Shown here piece after piece: positions 54,250 to 64,000 of a DNA stretch of 64,000 nt. This DNA comes from Myxococcales bacterium. Lineage in GTDB: Bacteria; Myxococcota_A; Polyangia; Haliangiales; Haliangiaceae. The translations under genes and the position numbers were made by a program. The notes under the pieces were generated by a model. That model saw only the letters and a program-made list of their open reading frames with translations. It was not told where the DNA came from and did no database searches. How positions within the stretch are numbered: position 1 is the first letter of the stretch; every line of letters begins with the position of its first letter. Where the stretch lies: assembly GCA_016720595.1 (NCBI GenBank), contig JADKKI010000042.1, positions 1 through 64,000 of the forward strand. The letters run 5' to 3'.

Positions 54250-54738
54250 TCAGAGAGCGCCGATCGCCGCGAACCATACGCTGCTCTCGCCCGTCGATCG
54301 ATACGTCCCGCTGCCGAGCCACTCGAGATCCCACTGCACCTGGAACACGTGCGCCTTGGCCTTCTCGTCGATGCCGAGATCCCGCACCACCGTGATCGTG
54401 CCGCTCGTCAAGAACGCCTGATTCGCGGTGTCCTTCGTGTACGCCTCTCCCGCCACACCGCACGGCACGTTCAACGTCACGCCGGGCTGCACCATCGAGA
54501 GCGCCATCACCGCCGTGACGTGCGCCTCCGCGGGCAGATCCGACGACGAGAACAGGATCCCCGCCTCGTCCTTCTTCCGATCCCACCAGCCACCCTTCTG
54601 CACCTCGCACCCGATCCCCGCGCTCGTGGGATACGCCGCTGCGTCCGTACCGAGCTCGAGCGTCAGCTCCCCGCAGGTGTCCTCACCGCCGCAGCCAGCA
54701 AACGCGAGGAGCCCGAGCACGATGACAGACCGAAACAT
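54250..54738 (-). CDS. Lipoprotein with Cys pair
   Basis: 162 residues with lipobox LAFAGC. The mature domain has Cys in GGEDTCGELTLELG, SAGIGCEVQKGG and LNVPCGVAG, and beta strands (TITVVRDLGIDEKAKAHVFQ), consistent with a small disulfide-bonded binding module. Family unknown. Confidence 0.68.
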   Translation of the reverse strand: MFRSVIVLGLLAFAGCGGEDTCGELTLELGTDAAAYPTSAGIGCEVQKGGWWDRKKDEAGILFSSSDLPAEAHVTAVMALSMVQPGVTLNVPCGVAGEAYTKDTANQAFLTSGTITVVRDLGIDEKAKAHVFQVQWDLEWLGSGTYRSTGESSVWFAAIGAL

Positions 54739-54877
54739 CGGCGTACCCTCTCAGAAATCGCGTCCGAAGGCACCGGGATTTTCGCCTGAGAGCGCTCCGC
54801 GTGTCAGCTCTCGCCGCGCGACGGGAGAACCGATGCCGGCGGCCGCGAGCCTCCCACTGAAGAGCGGACCTCCCAGC

Positions 54878-57256
54878 TCAGTAGCTGTGGAGCACTTCGA
54901 GTCGGTACTGCACGATGAACGGGTTCGATGCATTCGCGGCGATGATCAGCTGCTCGTCGAATGCTTTGATGAAGTTGATGCCGGAGATCGGCGAGCGCAC
55001 GGCGCCCCAGCTCGTGCCGTCGAAGTGGACGAGGGTGCCGCCCTGCAGGGCGTAGAGGCGATCGTCCCTGGTCCCGCCGGTGAGCCGGGTATAGAGGGGC
55101 AGGAGCGAAGTGCTGGCGAGCTGCGTGACACGATCGTACGCGTAGAGAAAGCCTCCACCCTCGAGCGCGAACACGTGCTTGTCGGTGACCACGAGCTGCT
55201 GCAGCACGGGCAACGCGGACGTGATCGATTGCCACGTGGTGCCGTCGAAGTGCCAGATCCGCGACTGGCCCCCTGGATCTGCGTCGTCGTGGCCGATCGC
55301 GAACACCTCCGTCGAGGTGATCCCCGACAGATCCGTGAACGCGATCGTCGACGCGGTGGTAGTCCACGCTCCCGTCGGCGTCGCGCGCCGCGAGTACGTG
55401 TGATCTCCGACCGTCATCGCGGCTGAATCATCGGAGGCAGCCCAGAACCCCGTCACCGAACCGACCGGCACGATCGTGCCACCGTCGTTGAGGTCCGTCC
55501 CGAGGTAGCAGTACACGCGCTCGGAGGGACTGATCGCACCAGCGCTGCACGATGCCACGTTGTAATTCCACGCCCCATCGTTCTGGAGTACCGCGAGCCC
55601 GCCACCCACCGCGACCGAGATCCGACCACCGGAGATGTGCCACGCACGCGGTGCGAACGGCGTCTGCATGCCGAACTCGAATGCGCCATACATCACCGAA
55701 AGTCCCGCAGCCCCGCCGGCGTAAAGGTTGCCAAGGCCGTCGTCGATCAACGGCCAACCGATCCACGTTGCCATGGCGGGCCGGCGCCCGCTGACGCGAA
55801 GTTGTTGGTCCTGGACGCTCGTGCCGCCCTGACGGCCGTGCTGCCCGATCGCGATCCCATCACCATGCGTCGCGATCGACGACTCGAACACGTTGTACGC
55901 GGTCGCGTTCGGCTCTTGCGTCCACGTGCCTTGCGCGCGCTTCCACACCCCTTGCCCGCCGGCATCGATCCACAGGGTGCCGGCTGCCTCGCCGACCACC
56001 GCCCGAATATCCACCGTCACACCCGCTGGCAACGCGAGCGGTGTCGCCTGCGTTCCATTCCACGCGACGACGTTGGGCCCCGGCCACGTGACGAACAGCG
56101 TGCTCTCCGTTCTCCCGAACAGCGCGCCGGCGGGCCACGGCCCGGTCACCGTCGACCACGTCGAGCCCACGAGCCTCCACAACCCCGCACTGCCGACGAG
56201 CGAGACGTACACGCCCAGCGTATCGGACGCCCACAGATCGACGACGACGCTCGTCGCCGGCCACGGTGCCGCCGTCTCCACCCAGCCGCCGGCGGGTGTC
56301 CAGCTCGCCACATACGCAGCACCCGCGACCCATACCTTGGTCGCGGTTCCGGACACCGCCTGGTAGGTCTGGACCGCGGTCACCACCTTGTTGTCGGCAA
56401 GCACCGAGGCGTGGCCTGGCTCCGAAACGAACCCGACCCAGCCGTGTCCACCCCACAGCTTCCCCGTCCGCTCCTGCGGCCCGAGCCCTGCTGATACCCA
56501 GCCGAACTTGTGGCAGCCACTGAGGTCCGCCCCACACGCGAGGTTGCAGCGTGGCGGGCCGAGGTCCTGCCCGAGGCCGAGGCACGCATCCACTGCCGGT
56601 GGCGCCGTATCGCAGTACTCGGCGTGGGACGGATCGACGATCCCATCGCCGCAGCGACCGCTGCACGTCGACAGGTCCACGCGACACGAGGTCGTGCACC
56701 CGAGCGTGCCCGCGTAATACCCGAACGATGCGCACCCGAGTGCGCTCGGCGCGCTCCCATCGCACTGCTCGATCGTGTTGACCATTCCATCGCCGCAGAA
56801 CCGCGGCTTGCACGCGAGGTCGCACTCCGCATCTGGCGAGACAGAGTTCGGGTGAGCGCACGAAGGAGACGGCGCGTCGACCGTGCCGCAGTCACAGCCC
56901 TCACCGCTTGCCACATCGACGATCCCGTTCCCGCACACCTCCTCCGAGGAGCACGTGCCACTGCAGCCATCCCCCGAGGATTGGTTGCCGTCATCGCAGA
57001 CCTCCGCGCCCTCGATCTGTCCGTTGCCGCAGCTGACCGGCGTGCACGCCCCATCGACGCAGCGCCCGGCCACCCCCACCGCCACGCACGCCGCCCCGGG
57101 CACCGCATCAGCGCACGCCGACACCTGCTCCTCGCTGACACAGCGCCCCGCCCCCGCGAGGCACACGCTGCCCACCGGACAATCGAGCTCGCCGCACGGC
57201 ACGAGCTCGGCCCGGATGCATCCGGAGAGGACGACGAGCACGAGCCACCACCGCAT
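54878..57256 (-). CDS. DUF4215 Cys-rich lipoprotein with beta-propeller-like C-terminus
   Basis: 792 residues from ATG 57256, lipobox VLVVLSGC. A Cys-rich N-terminal region (residues 20-210) has one clear DUF4215 unit (CDDGNQSSGDGCSGTC) and related repeats (CGDGIVDPSHAEYCD). From about 220 to the end, repeated units of about 50 residues (KVWVAGAAYVASWTPAGGWV, SRIWHFDGTTWQSI, GTLVHFDGTSWGAV) suggest a large propeller. The reading frame is intact, unlike the DUF4215 gene at 6577. Probably surface-exposed. Confidence 0.85.
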   Translation of the reverse strand: MRWWLVLVVLSGCIRAELVPCGELDCPVGSVCLAGAGRCVSEEQVSACADAVPGAACVAVGVAGRCVDGACTPVSCGNGQIEGAEVCDDGNQSSGDGCSGTCSSEEVCGNGIVDVASGEGCDCGTVDAPSPSCAHPNSVSPDAECDLACKPRFCGDGMVNTIEQCDGSAPSALGCASFGYYAGTLGCTTSCRVDLSTCSGRCGDGIVDPSHAEYCDTAPPAVDACLGLGQDLGPPRCNLACGADLSGCHKFGWVSAGLGPQERTGKLWGGHGWVGFVSEPGHASVLADNKVVTAVQTYQAVSGTATKVWVAGAAYVASWTPAGGWVETAAPWPATSVVVDLWASDTLGVYVSLVGSAGLWRLVGSTWSTVTGPWPAGALFGRTESTLFVTWPGPNVVAWNGTQATPLALPAGVTVDIRAVVGEAAGTLWIDAGGQGVWKRAQGTWTQEPNATAYNVFESSIATHGDGIAIGQHGRQGGTSVQDQQLRVSGRRPAMATWIGWPLIDDGLGNLYAGGAAGLSVMYGAFEFGMQTPFAPRAWHISGGRISVAVGGGLAVLQNDGAWNYNVASCSAGAISPSERVYCYLGTDLNDGGTIVPVGSVTGFWAASDDSAAMTVGDHTYSRRATPTGAWTTTASTIAFTDLSGITSTEVFAIGHDDADPGGQSRIWHFDGTTWQSITSALPVLQQLVVTDKHVFALEGGGFLYAYDRVTQLASTSLLPLYTRLTGGTRDDRLYALQGGTLVHFDGTSWGAVRSPISGINFIKAFDEQLIIAANASNPFIVQYRLEVLHSY

Positions 57257-57743
57257 CCGTCCAGCTTCGCACAGGCGCATCTGCGCGTGGCCAGGACTTG
57301 TCTGGGGGAGCAGGTCGCGTCAGCCTCCAACCCCGGAGCGTCAGCCTCTCGCCTCGCGCGTGCGTCGGGCAACCAGCTCGCGCAGCGGCCGCGACCCACC
57401 GCCCCCACCGCCCCCAACCCCGGAGCGTCAACCTCCAACCCCGGAGCGTCAGCCTCCAACCCCAGAGCGTCAGCCTCTCGCTTCGCACGTGCGTCGGGCA
57501 ACGAGCTCGCGCAGCGGCCGCGGGTGTCCGAAGCGAGTAGCGGGAAGGCGGGCGGGTCGAACGCCGGCGGGGAGGGTGCGCTAGGTGGAACCTCCGCTAC
57601 ATCCCCTCCGACCCATGCGACGAGCGAACGGACACCCAAGGCCGCGAGAGCGAGCGGTTGCCCGAACGCACGCGCGAGGCGCGGGGCGGCCGCGACCGAC
57701 GAGCGAACGGGCACCCAAGGCCGCGAGAGCTACCCCACAACGA
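57257..57743. other. Repeat-rich gap
   Basis: About 490 bp without a credible gene. It contains a 21-bp unit (TCCAACCCCGGAGCGTCAGC plus C) near 57326, 57413, 57434 and 57455, a 52-bp imperfect direct repeat at 57342-57393 and 57471-57522, and a 33-bp repeat at 57619-57651 and 57698-57730. Open frames across it are repetitive (APGLEAD-type) and probably not expressed. Confidence 0.65.
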
Positions 57744-57773
57744 CAAAGGCCCACTGACTCTCGTCAGCGGGCC
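57744..57773 (-). terminator. Rho-independent terminator of nrdJ
   Basis: On the minus strand an 11-bp stem (57763-57773 pairs with 57748-57758, one wobble pair) with a GAGA loop is followed by a short T-run. It lies 23 bp after the nrdJ stop codon and is the best-formed terminator in the window. Confidence 0.88.
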
Positions 57774-57796
57774 CTGCGTCTCTTACGAACCTGCGC

Positions 57797-60706
57797 TTAC
57801 GAGCAGCCGCTCGTCGAGCCGCAGTTCGGGCACTTGTGGCACGCGCCGTTGCGCACCATCAGCGTCCCGCACTCGTGGCACGGCGGTGCATCGGTCTCCT
57901 GCACCCACGCGCGGTCCTTCACCTCGACCGCGATCGGCGCGGCGTCTCCGCCCTTGACCTCGATCGCGATGAAGTCCTTCGACAGCAGCGGGATCTTCGG
58001 CAGGTCGAGCTGCGACTGGCGCGCGGCCGGGTGGCGCTCCGAGATGCCGGGCGAGCCATCGACCGGGAACCGGATCGCGAGCCAGCGGAACAGGTAGTCC
58101 ATGATCGACGTGGCGATCGGGATCTCCTGGTTGCCCGTGAAGCCCGAGGGCTCGAACCGCGTGCCCTTGAACTTCTCGATCAGGACGTGCAGCGGCACGC
58201 CGTGCTGGAGCGCCAGCGAGATCGAAGTCGCGAACGAATCCATCAGGCCGGCGATCACCGAGCCTTCCTTGGCCATGCGCACGAAGATCTCGCCGGGCGA
58301 GCCGTCCTCGTACATGCCGGTGGTGATGTAGCCCTCGTGGCCGCCGATCGAGAACTTGTGCGTGAACGAGGCGCGCTCGTCCGGCAGCTTGTACCGGTTC
58401 GCCATCGGCGGACCCGGGACGCGCGACTTGCGGACGCGGAGAGCCTCGACCAGGCGACGCTCCTCGGGAGCGAGCAGCTCGAGCGGATCGATGTGCGCGG
58501 CGGCGGCGGCGATCGCCTGGATCGGCGACTGCGAACCGTTCGACGTGGCCTGCTTGAGGTTCATCGACAGCGGCTGGGTCCGCTTGCAGCCGTCGCGATA
58601 GACCGCGATGGCCTTGAGGCCCATCTTCCAGGCCTGGATGTACGCGTCCTCGATGTCCTCGACGGTGCAGTCCGTGGGGAGGTTGACGGTCTTCGAGATC
58701 GCGCCCGAGAGGAACGGCTGGACCGCCGACATCATGCGGAGGTGACCCATGTAGTGGATCGAGCGCGTGCCATTCGACGAGCGGAACGCGCAGTCGAACA
58801 CGGGGAGGTGCTCGTCCTTGAGGTGCGGCGCGTTCTCGATCGTGTCCGTGGAATCGATGTGGCCGATGATGGCCTCGACTTCCTTGGTGGAGTACCCGAG
58901 GTTGGTCAGGGCCTCGGGGATCGTCTGGTTGACGATCTTGATGAGGCCGCCGCCGACGAGGCGCTTGTACTTGACGATCGCGATGTCCGGCTCGACGCCC
59001 GTGGTGTCGCAGTCCATGAGGAACGCGATCGTGCCGGTGGGGGCGAGGACGGTGGTCTGGCCGTTGCGGAAGCCGTACTTGGTGCCGAGCTCGATGGCGC
59101 CGTCCCAGGCGTCCTTCGCGGCCTGCATCAGATCGTACGGCACGAGCGCGGTGTCCACCCGATCACACGCAGCGCGGTGCTTGCGCATGACCTTCAGGAA
59201 CGGGGTCTCGTTGTCCTGGTAGCCCGCGAACGGGCCGGTGGCATCCGCCGAGATCTTGGCGGACTGGCGATACGCCTCGCCGCACATGAGGGCGGTGATC
59301 GCGGCGGCGTACGCGCGGCCGGGCTCCGAATCGTACGGGAGCGAGCGCGACATGAGGAGCGCGCCGAGGTTCGCGAAGCCGAGGCCCAGCGGGCGGTACT
59401 TGTACGAGTTCTCGCCGATCTGCTGCGTGGGGTACGCCGAGTTGTCGACGATGATCTCCATCGCCGTGATCGTGGTGGCGCACGCGCGGCGGAACGACTC
59501 GGGATCGAGGTCACCGTCCGCGCGCTGGAAGCGGCGGAGGTTGAGCGACGCGAGGTTGCACGCCGAGTTGTCGAGGAACATGTACTCGGAGCACGGGTTC
59601 GATGCGTTGATCCGGGCCGTGTTGATGCACGGGTGCCAGTCATTGATCGTGGTGTCGTACTGGATGCCCGGGTCACCGCAGATCCACGCGGCGTCCGCCA
59701 TCTTGCGCATCACCTCGCGGGCCTTGAAGGTCTCGACCTTCTTGCCATCGGTGACCGACTTGGTGGACCACTCGCCATCGCGGAGGACGGCGTTCATGAA
59801 CTCGTCGGTGACGCGGACCGAGTGGTTCGCGTTCTGATAGTTGACCGAGTCATAGGCGCCGCCGACGACATTGAAGCCGCCGTCGTAGCCTGCATCGATC
59901 AGCGCCCACGCCTTCTTCTCCTCGATCGCCTTGCAATCGATGAAGTCGACGACGTCCGGGTGATCGACGTTGAGAATGACCATCTTGGCCGCGCGGCGGG
60001 TCTTGCCACCGGACTTGATCGCGCCAGCGAAGGCATCGAAGCCGCGCATGAACGACACCGGGCCCGAGGCCGTGCCGCCGCCGTTCAGGTGCTCGCGCGA
60101 GCTGCGCAGCGACGACAGGTTCGAGCCAGTGCCCGAGCCGTACTTGAACAACATGCCCTCGGTCTTGGCGAGGGTGAGGATCGACGTCATCGAGTCATCG
60201 ACGGCGTTGATGAAGCACGCCGAGCACTGCGGGTGCTCCTCGACGCCGACGTTGAACCAGACGGGCGAGTTGAACGCCATCTTCTGGTGCAGGAGGAGGT
60301 GCACCAGCTCGTCGCGGAACGCCCACGCGTCCTGCTCGCTCTTGAAGTAGTTGTCCGCCTTGCCCCACCCGTAGATCGTGTCCGCGACGCGGGCGATCAT
60401 CGAGCGGACGGAAGACTCGCGCTGCGGCGTGTTCAGCGTGCCGCGGAAGTACTTCTGGACGACGACGTTGGTCGCGGTCTGCGACCAGGTCTTCGGGAAC
60501 TCGACCCCGCGCTGCTCGAAGAACACCTTGCCGTCGGCTCCACTGATCACCGCATCTCGCAGCTCCCACTCGACCGTCTCGAACGGGTCCACACCCTGAC
60601 GGGTGAAGTACCGCTCGACGGTGAGGCCCGGCCGCTGGTCCTTGATGACGCGGCTCTGGACCTTTTCACGGGTGGTGGTGGCGACTGCGACGGACTTGGC
60701 GAGCAT
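57797..60706 (-). CDS. nrdJ: Adenosylcobalamin-dependent (class II) ribonucleoside-diphosphate reductase
   Basis: 969 residues behind a strong AGGAGGGG ribosome site. Class II features are the N-terminal PGLTVERYFTRQGV, substrate-site region HPQCSACFINAVDD, active-site loop NPCSEYMFLDNSACNLASLN near residue 365, PTGTIAFLMDCDTTGVEPD and the C-terminal redox Cys (CHECG, CHKCPNCG). No intein or split is present. It makes deoxyribonucleotides with adenosylcobalamin instead of an iron-tyrosyl cofactor and works with or without oxygen. No nrdAB is in the window. A BtuF-like lipoprotein lies three genes away, which may link the supply of cobalamin to this enzyme. Confidence 0.97.
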   Translation of the reverse strand: MLAKSVAVATTTREKVQSRVIKDQRPGLTVERYFTRQGVDPFETVEWELRDAVISGADGKVFFEQRGVEFPKTWSQTATNVVVQKYFRGTLNTPQRESSVRSMIARVADTIYGWGKADNYFKSEQDAWAFRDELVHLLLHQKMAFNSPVWFNVGVEEHPQCSACFINAVDDSMTSILTLAKTEGMLFKYGSGTGSNLSSLRSSREHLNGGGTASGPVSFMRGFDAFAGAIKSGGKTRRAAKMVILNVDHPDVVDFIDCKAIEEKKAWALIDAGYDGGFNVVGGAYDSVNYQNANHSVRVTDEFMNAVLRDGEWSTKSVTDGKKVETFKAREVMRKMADAAWICGDPGIQYDTTINDWHPCINTARINASNPCSEYMFLDNSACNLASLNLRRFQRADGDLDPESFRRACATTITAMEIIVDNSAYPTQQIGENSYKYRPLGLGFANLGALLMSRSLPYDSEPGRAYAAAITALMCGEAYRQSAKISADATGPFAGYQDNETPFLKVMRKHRAACDRVDTALVPYDLMQAAKDAWDGAIELGTKYGFRNGQTTVLAPTGTIAFLMDCDTTGVEPDIAIVKYKRLVGGGLIKIVNQTIPEALTNLGYSTKEVEAIIGHIDSTDTIENAPHLKDEHLPVFDCAFRSSNGTRSIHYMGHLRMMSAVQPFLSGAISKTVNLPTDCTVEDIEDAYIQAWKMGLKAIAVYRDGCKRTQPLSMNLKQATSNGSQSPIQAIAAAAAHIDPLELLAPEERRLVEALRVRKSRVPGPPMANRYKLPDERASFTHKFSIGGHEGYITTGMYEDGSPGEIFVRMAKEGSVIAGLMDSFATSISLALQHGVPLHVLIEKFKGTRFEPSGFTGNQEIPIATSIMDYLFRWLAIRFPVDGSPGISERHPAARQSQLDLPKIPLLSKDFIAIEVKGGDAAPIAVEVKDRAWVQETDAPPCHECGTLMVRNGACHKCPNCGSTSGCS

Positions 60707-61529
60707 GAACCCCTCCTCTTGACTCTCGGTGCGCGGCGTTGTGGAAAAAATGATTGATCCGGGGTCTGATCATTTCTGCTTTAGGGCGCAGAAGACCCAT
60801 GGGCAGTCCAACCAACTGCCGAAAACCCCTGAAGAAACTCGACTACCTAGAGACCGCTACGGTGATCCCGAACGACTGCCATGTGGAACTGCGGCGGGTG
60901 GAGCTCATACCAGGGTGGGCTGACAGCATTTCGGACATCTGGTCGGACACATTTTCCGACTTCGTTTCCGACTGCTTTGTGACAGGTCGCGTCACCTGGT
61001 GTGATCCATTCGGGACATCGCGGCGGAGTTCCCTTTTAACGAGGGCACAGGTAGGGGGCAAGAAAAAGTGCCACTAGATTTGGTGGGTCTCCCGGGAGCG
61101 TGTCCTACCCCTAGTGTGTGTCCGGGTGTGATATCCGCGTGGAGTACCTGTGGATTGAGAGTGGATTGTGAGTGAATGGGGATCCGATTCGTGAGGGATT
61201 CTCAGTCGTTATTTTTTGCTGTGGACAAGGCTGTGGACACCCGAAAAACCGCGAATTGACGCGATGAGTTACTGGGGAGATCCCTTCCGAAAAAAATTTG
61301 CTACGTGCTCCGGATTGGTGTGGAACAGAGATTTTTCGGGAGCAGATCCCGCCTATTTTTTGGGCAGTTTTTTGGCGTTGACGCGGCGCGATATGGCCCC
61401 GCGAAACGGGAGGTGTCTGCCGCATTACGCTGCACCGCCCGCGGTCGCAAAACACCCGGTTCGCAGAGGGTCTCCCGCGCTGTCACGGATCCGCGACCGG
61501 GCGCTCGCACGTGGTCGCTACAAGGGCTC
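60707..61529. promoter_or_regulatory. AT-richer intergenic region upstream of nrdJ with DnaA-box-like sites
   Basis: About 820 bp without a gene, visibly richer in A/T than its surroundings. On the plus strand TGTGGA occurs at 60740, 60882, 61149, 61220, 61232 and 61319, the 61220 copy reading TGTGGACAA (reverse complement TTGTCCACA, a DnaA-box form of high-GC bacteria). Poly-T/A tracts are at 61212-61217, 61290-61297, 61358-61363 and 61369-61374. Also present are a perfect palindrome CTCCCGGGAG near 61089 and a direct repeat TTTCCGACT near 60956-60977. It may contain DnaA-regulated control of nrdJ, an origin, or an unrecognised RNA. Confidence 0.55.
60746..60773. repeat. Inverted repeat with GGGGTCTGA core
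   Basis: AAATGAT (60746-60752) and ATCATTT (60767-60773) flank a core containing GGGGTCTGA, the same core as in the hairpin at 50140-50162. It lies in the 5' leader region of nrdJ, about 45 bp upstream of its start codon. Confidence 0.55.
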
Positions 61530-61841
61530 ATGCAGCACGACTCGATCCGGTTCCACGGCTCGTATCGCTACGCGACCCCGGAGGCCCTCCAGCGCGCACT
61601 GGAGGCCGCCAGGCGCTGGCTGGACGAGGAAGAGCTCTACGACCTCGATGGCGACTGGCTGGGCTGCTTCGTGGCCGCTGGCGCCACGCTGCGGATCGAC
61701 ACCCAGCTGCCGATCGAGGCCGACCGGTTTGCGGCCGTCGCAGTGATGGAAGCGCTCGCCGAGCACGCGCTCGAGGGCATCGTCGAGGCCCAGCGCGGCG
61801 AGCTGCGGCTCGATGCGTTCCCGTGCGGCGTCGAGGATTGA
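61530..61841 (+). CDS. Small hypothetical protein
   Basis: 103 residues from ATG 61530, with an AAGGG ribosome site. A longer frame to 61305 runs through the AT-richer leader and has poor coding character. The protein is acidic and alpha/beta (PEALQRALEAARRWLDEEEL, WLGCFVAAGATLRIDTQL, AAVAVMEALAEHALEGIV). No family recognised. It is convergent with the kinase gene, 4 bp apart. Confidence 0.65.
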   Translation: MQHDSIRFHGSYRYATPEALQRALEAARRWLDEEELYDLDGDWLGCFVAAGATLRIDTQLPIEADRFAAVAVMEALAEHALEGIVEAQRGELRLDAFPCGVED

Positions 61842-61845
61842 CGGG

Positions 61846-63612
<1,767 letters not shown>

Positions 63613-63748
63613 GCAGCGACAGTAGCGCGTCCTGCGCAACCGGAGGTAGCTGCGACGAGCCACAACAGCCCGGTTGCCGATGCGCTGCCCCGGACACCGA
63701 CGTTCGCGTCGTGCGAGGACACCCTTCGATCCATGGTACCAGAGCCGC

Positions 63749-64000
63749 GTGCGCTGGATCCTCTCGCTGACGATCGTCGTCGCGCTCGGCTGCGGTCGCA
63801 AGGACCAGAGCGAGAGCACGCCCGCGCCGGCACCGGCACCGACCGGCAAGCCGCTGCGGGTGATCTCGCTGACGCCGTCGGCCACCGAGGTGATGGCGGC
63901 GCTCGGGGCGACGCAGATGCTGGTGGGCGTGGACGAGTACTCCGAGTATCCGCCCGAGGTGAAGCAGCTGCCGAAGGTCGGGAGCTTCCTGACGCCGAAC
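63749..64000 (+). CDS. BtuF-like periplasmic binding lipoprotein (partial)
   Basis: 84 residues from GTG 63749 to the window edge. The lipobox VVALGC is followed by a Ser/Ala/Pro spacer and then RVISLTPSATEVMAALGATQ and GVDEYSEYPPEVKQLPKVG, the opening of helical-backbone metal/corrinoid receptors (BtuF/FhuD type). The ligand is not determined here; cobalamin would fit with the B12-dependent reductase nearby. It is divergent from the kinase gene, 136 bp apart. The rest of the transporter lies outside the window. Confidence 0.85.
   Translation, partial: MRWILSLTIVVALGCGRKDQSESTPAPAPAPTGKPLRVISLTPSATEVMAALGATQMLVGVDEYSEYPPEVKQLPKVGSFLTPN

Noticed and set aside
57257..57743. Protein of APGLEAD-type repeats on the minus strand
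   Set aside because: Only the repeat gives an open frame; it runs into the lipoprotein gene in another frame and has no start or ribosome site.
57797..60706. Long plus-strand open frame opposite nrdJ (57836-60757)
   Set aside because: It is an antisense shadow of the nrdJ codons: Arg-, Asp- and Val-rich composition, no domain, and no plausible product. The minus-strand nrdJ has all family motifs.
60707..61529. Cobalamin riboswitch ahead of nrdJ
   Set aside because: I looked for the B12-box pattern (GCCACTG region and GGGAA/CCAGG elements) on the nrdJ sense strand and found no convincing match; only CCACTAG appears, on the opposite strand.
60707..61529. NrdR boxes ahead of nrdJ
   Set aside because: No ACAC(N)8GTGT-like pair was found; the best match near 61100 has GGACAC instead of GTGT.
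60707..61529. tRNA, tmRNA or RNase P RNA
   Set aside because: No T-loop GTTCGAATC, no tRNA-like acceptor and no conserved P4 segment were seen.

Overview
The window is GC-rich, gene-dense chromosomal DNA that looks like a Myxococcota (myxobacterium-related) genome. Several features point that way: three proteins with AgmX/PglI-type C-terminal tails, two DUF4215 Cys-rich surface lipoproteins, roughly twenty predicted lipoproteins or secreted proteins, two Hanks-type Ser/Thr kinases, an orphan RegA-like response regulator, a class II (B12-dependent) ribonucleotide reductase, and frequent GTG starts. The family is uncertain; a Kofleriaceae/Haliangium-like relative is a reasonable guess. I saw no rRNA, tRNA, CRISPR array, prophage or intact insertion sequence.

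Layout. 0-9 kb: a small membrane protein, a 74-bp direct repeat, then a run of genes that only read through if single-base frame changes are assumed (TetR regulator, TPR lipoprotein, M50 protease, L,D-transpeptidase, DUF4215 lipoprotein). 9.3-10 kb is a repeat-rich stretch without genes. 10-19.5 kb: envelope proteins (carboxypeptidase-regulatory-like lipoprotein, an AgmX-like TM/tail protein, a CsgG/TolB-like barrel protein), a lone Hsp70 ATPase divergent from a Bax-inhibitor-1 protein with a Gln/Pro-rich head, and an M13 metallopeptidase. 19.6-31.7 kb: a membrane Ser/Thr kinase, a RegA-like regulator, two alpha/beta hydrolases, DUF1279, DUF72, a PDZ-thioredoxin fusion, an arylamine N-acetyltransferase, a short AgmX-tail protein and a single-domain response regulator. 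31.8-34.3 kb: a MoaB-like pseudoenzyme fused through a membrane segment to an AgmX-type tail.

34.3-48.6 kb: endonuclease V, a Cys-rich lipoprotein pair, a long TPR protein, a four-gene operon (propeller lipoprotein, RluE-like pseudouridine synthase, small lipoprotein, SGNH hydrolase), an M48-like lipoprotein, a TPM-domain protein, a ferritin-like protein, a DUF3494 (ice-binding-like) lipoprotein, MtfA and a tiny membrane protein with an in-frame TGA. 48.6-57.3 kb: a Deg9-like protein that has lost its protease residues, a cytochrome P450 with a DUF309 protein, a WGR protein and more lipoproteins. 57.3-57.8 kb is a second repeat-rich gap. 57.8-64 kb: nrdJ with a clear terminator, an AT-richer ~0.8-kb intergenic region with clustered DnaA-box-like sequences, a second Ser/Thr kinase and the start of a BtuF-like metal/corrinoid-binding lipoprotein.

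Together the genes describe an envelope- and signalling-rich chromosomal segment rather than a mobile island. The least explained items are the MoaB-like/AgmX fusion, the Deg9-like pseudoprotease, the TGA-interrupted small membrane protein, and the DnaA-box-like cluster beside the B12-dependent reductase gene.
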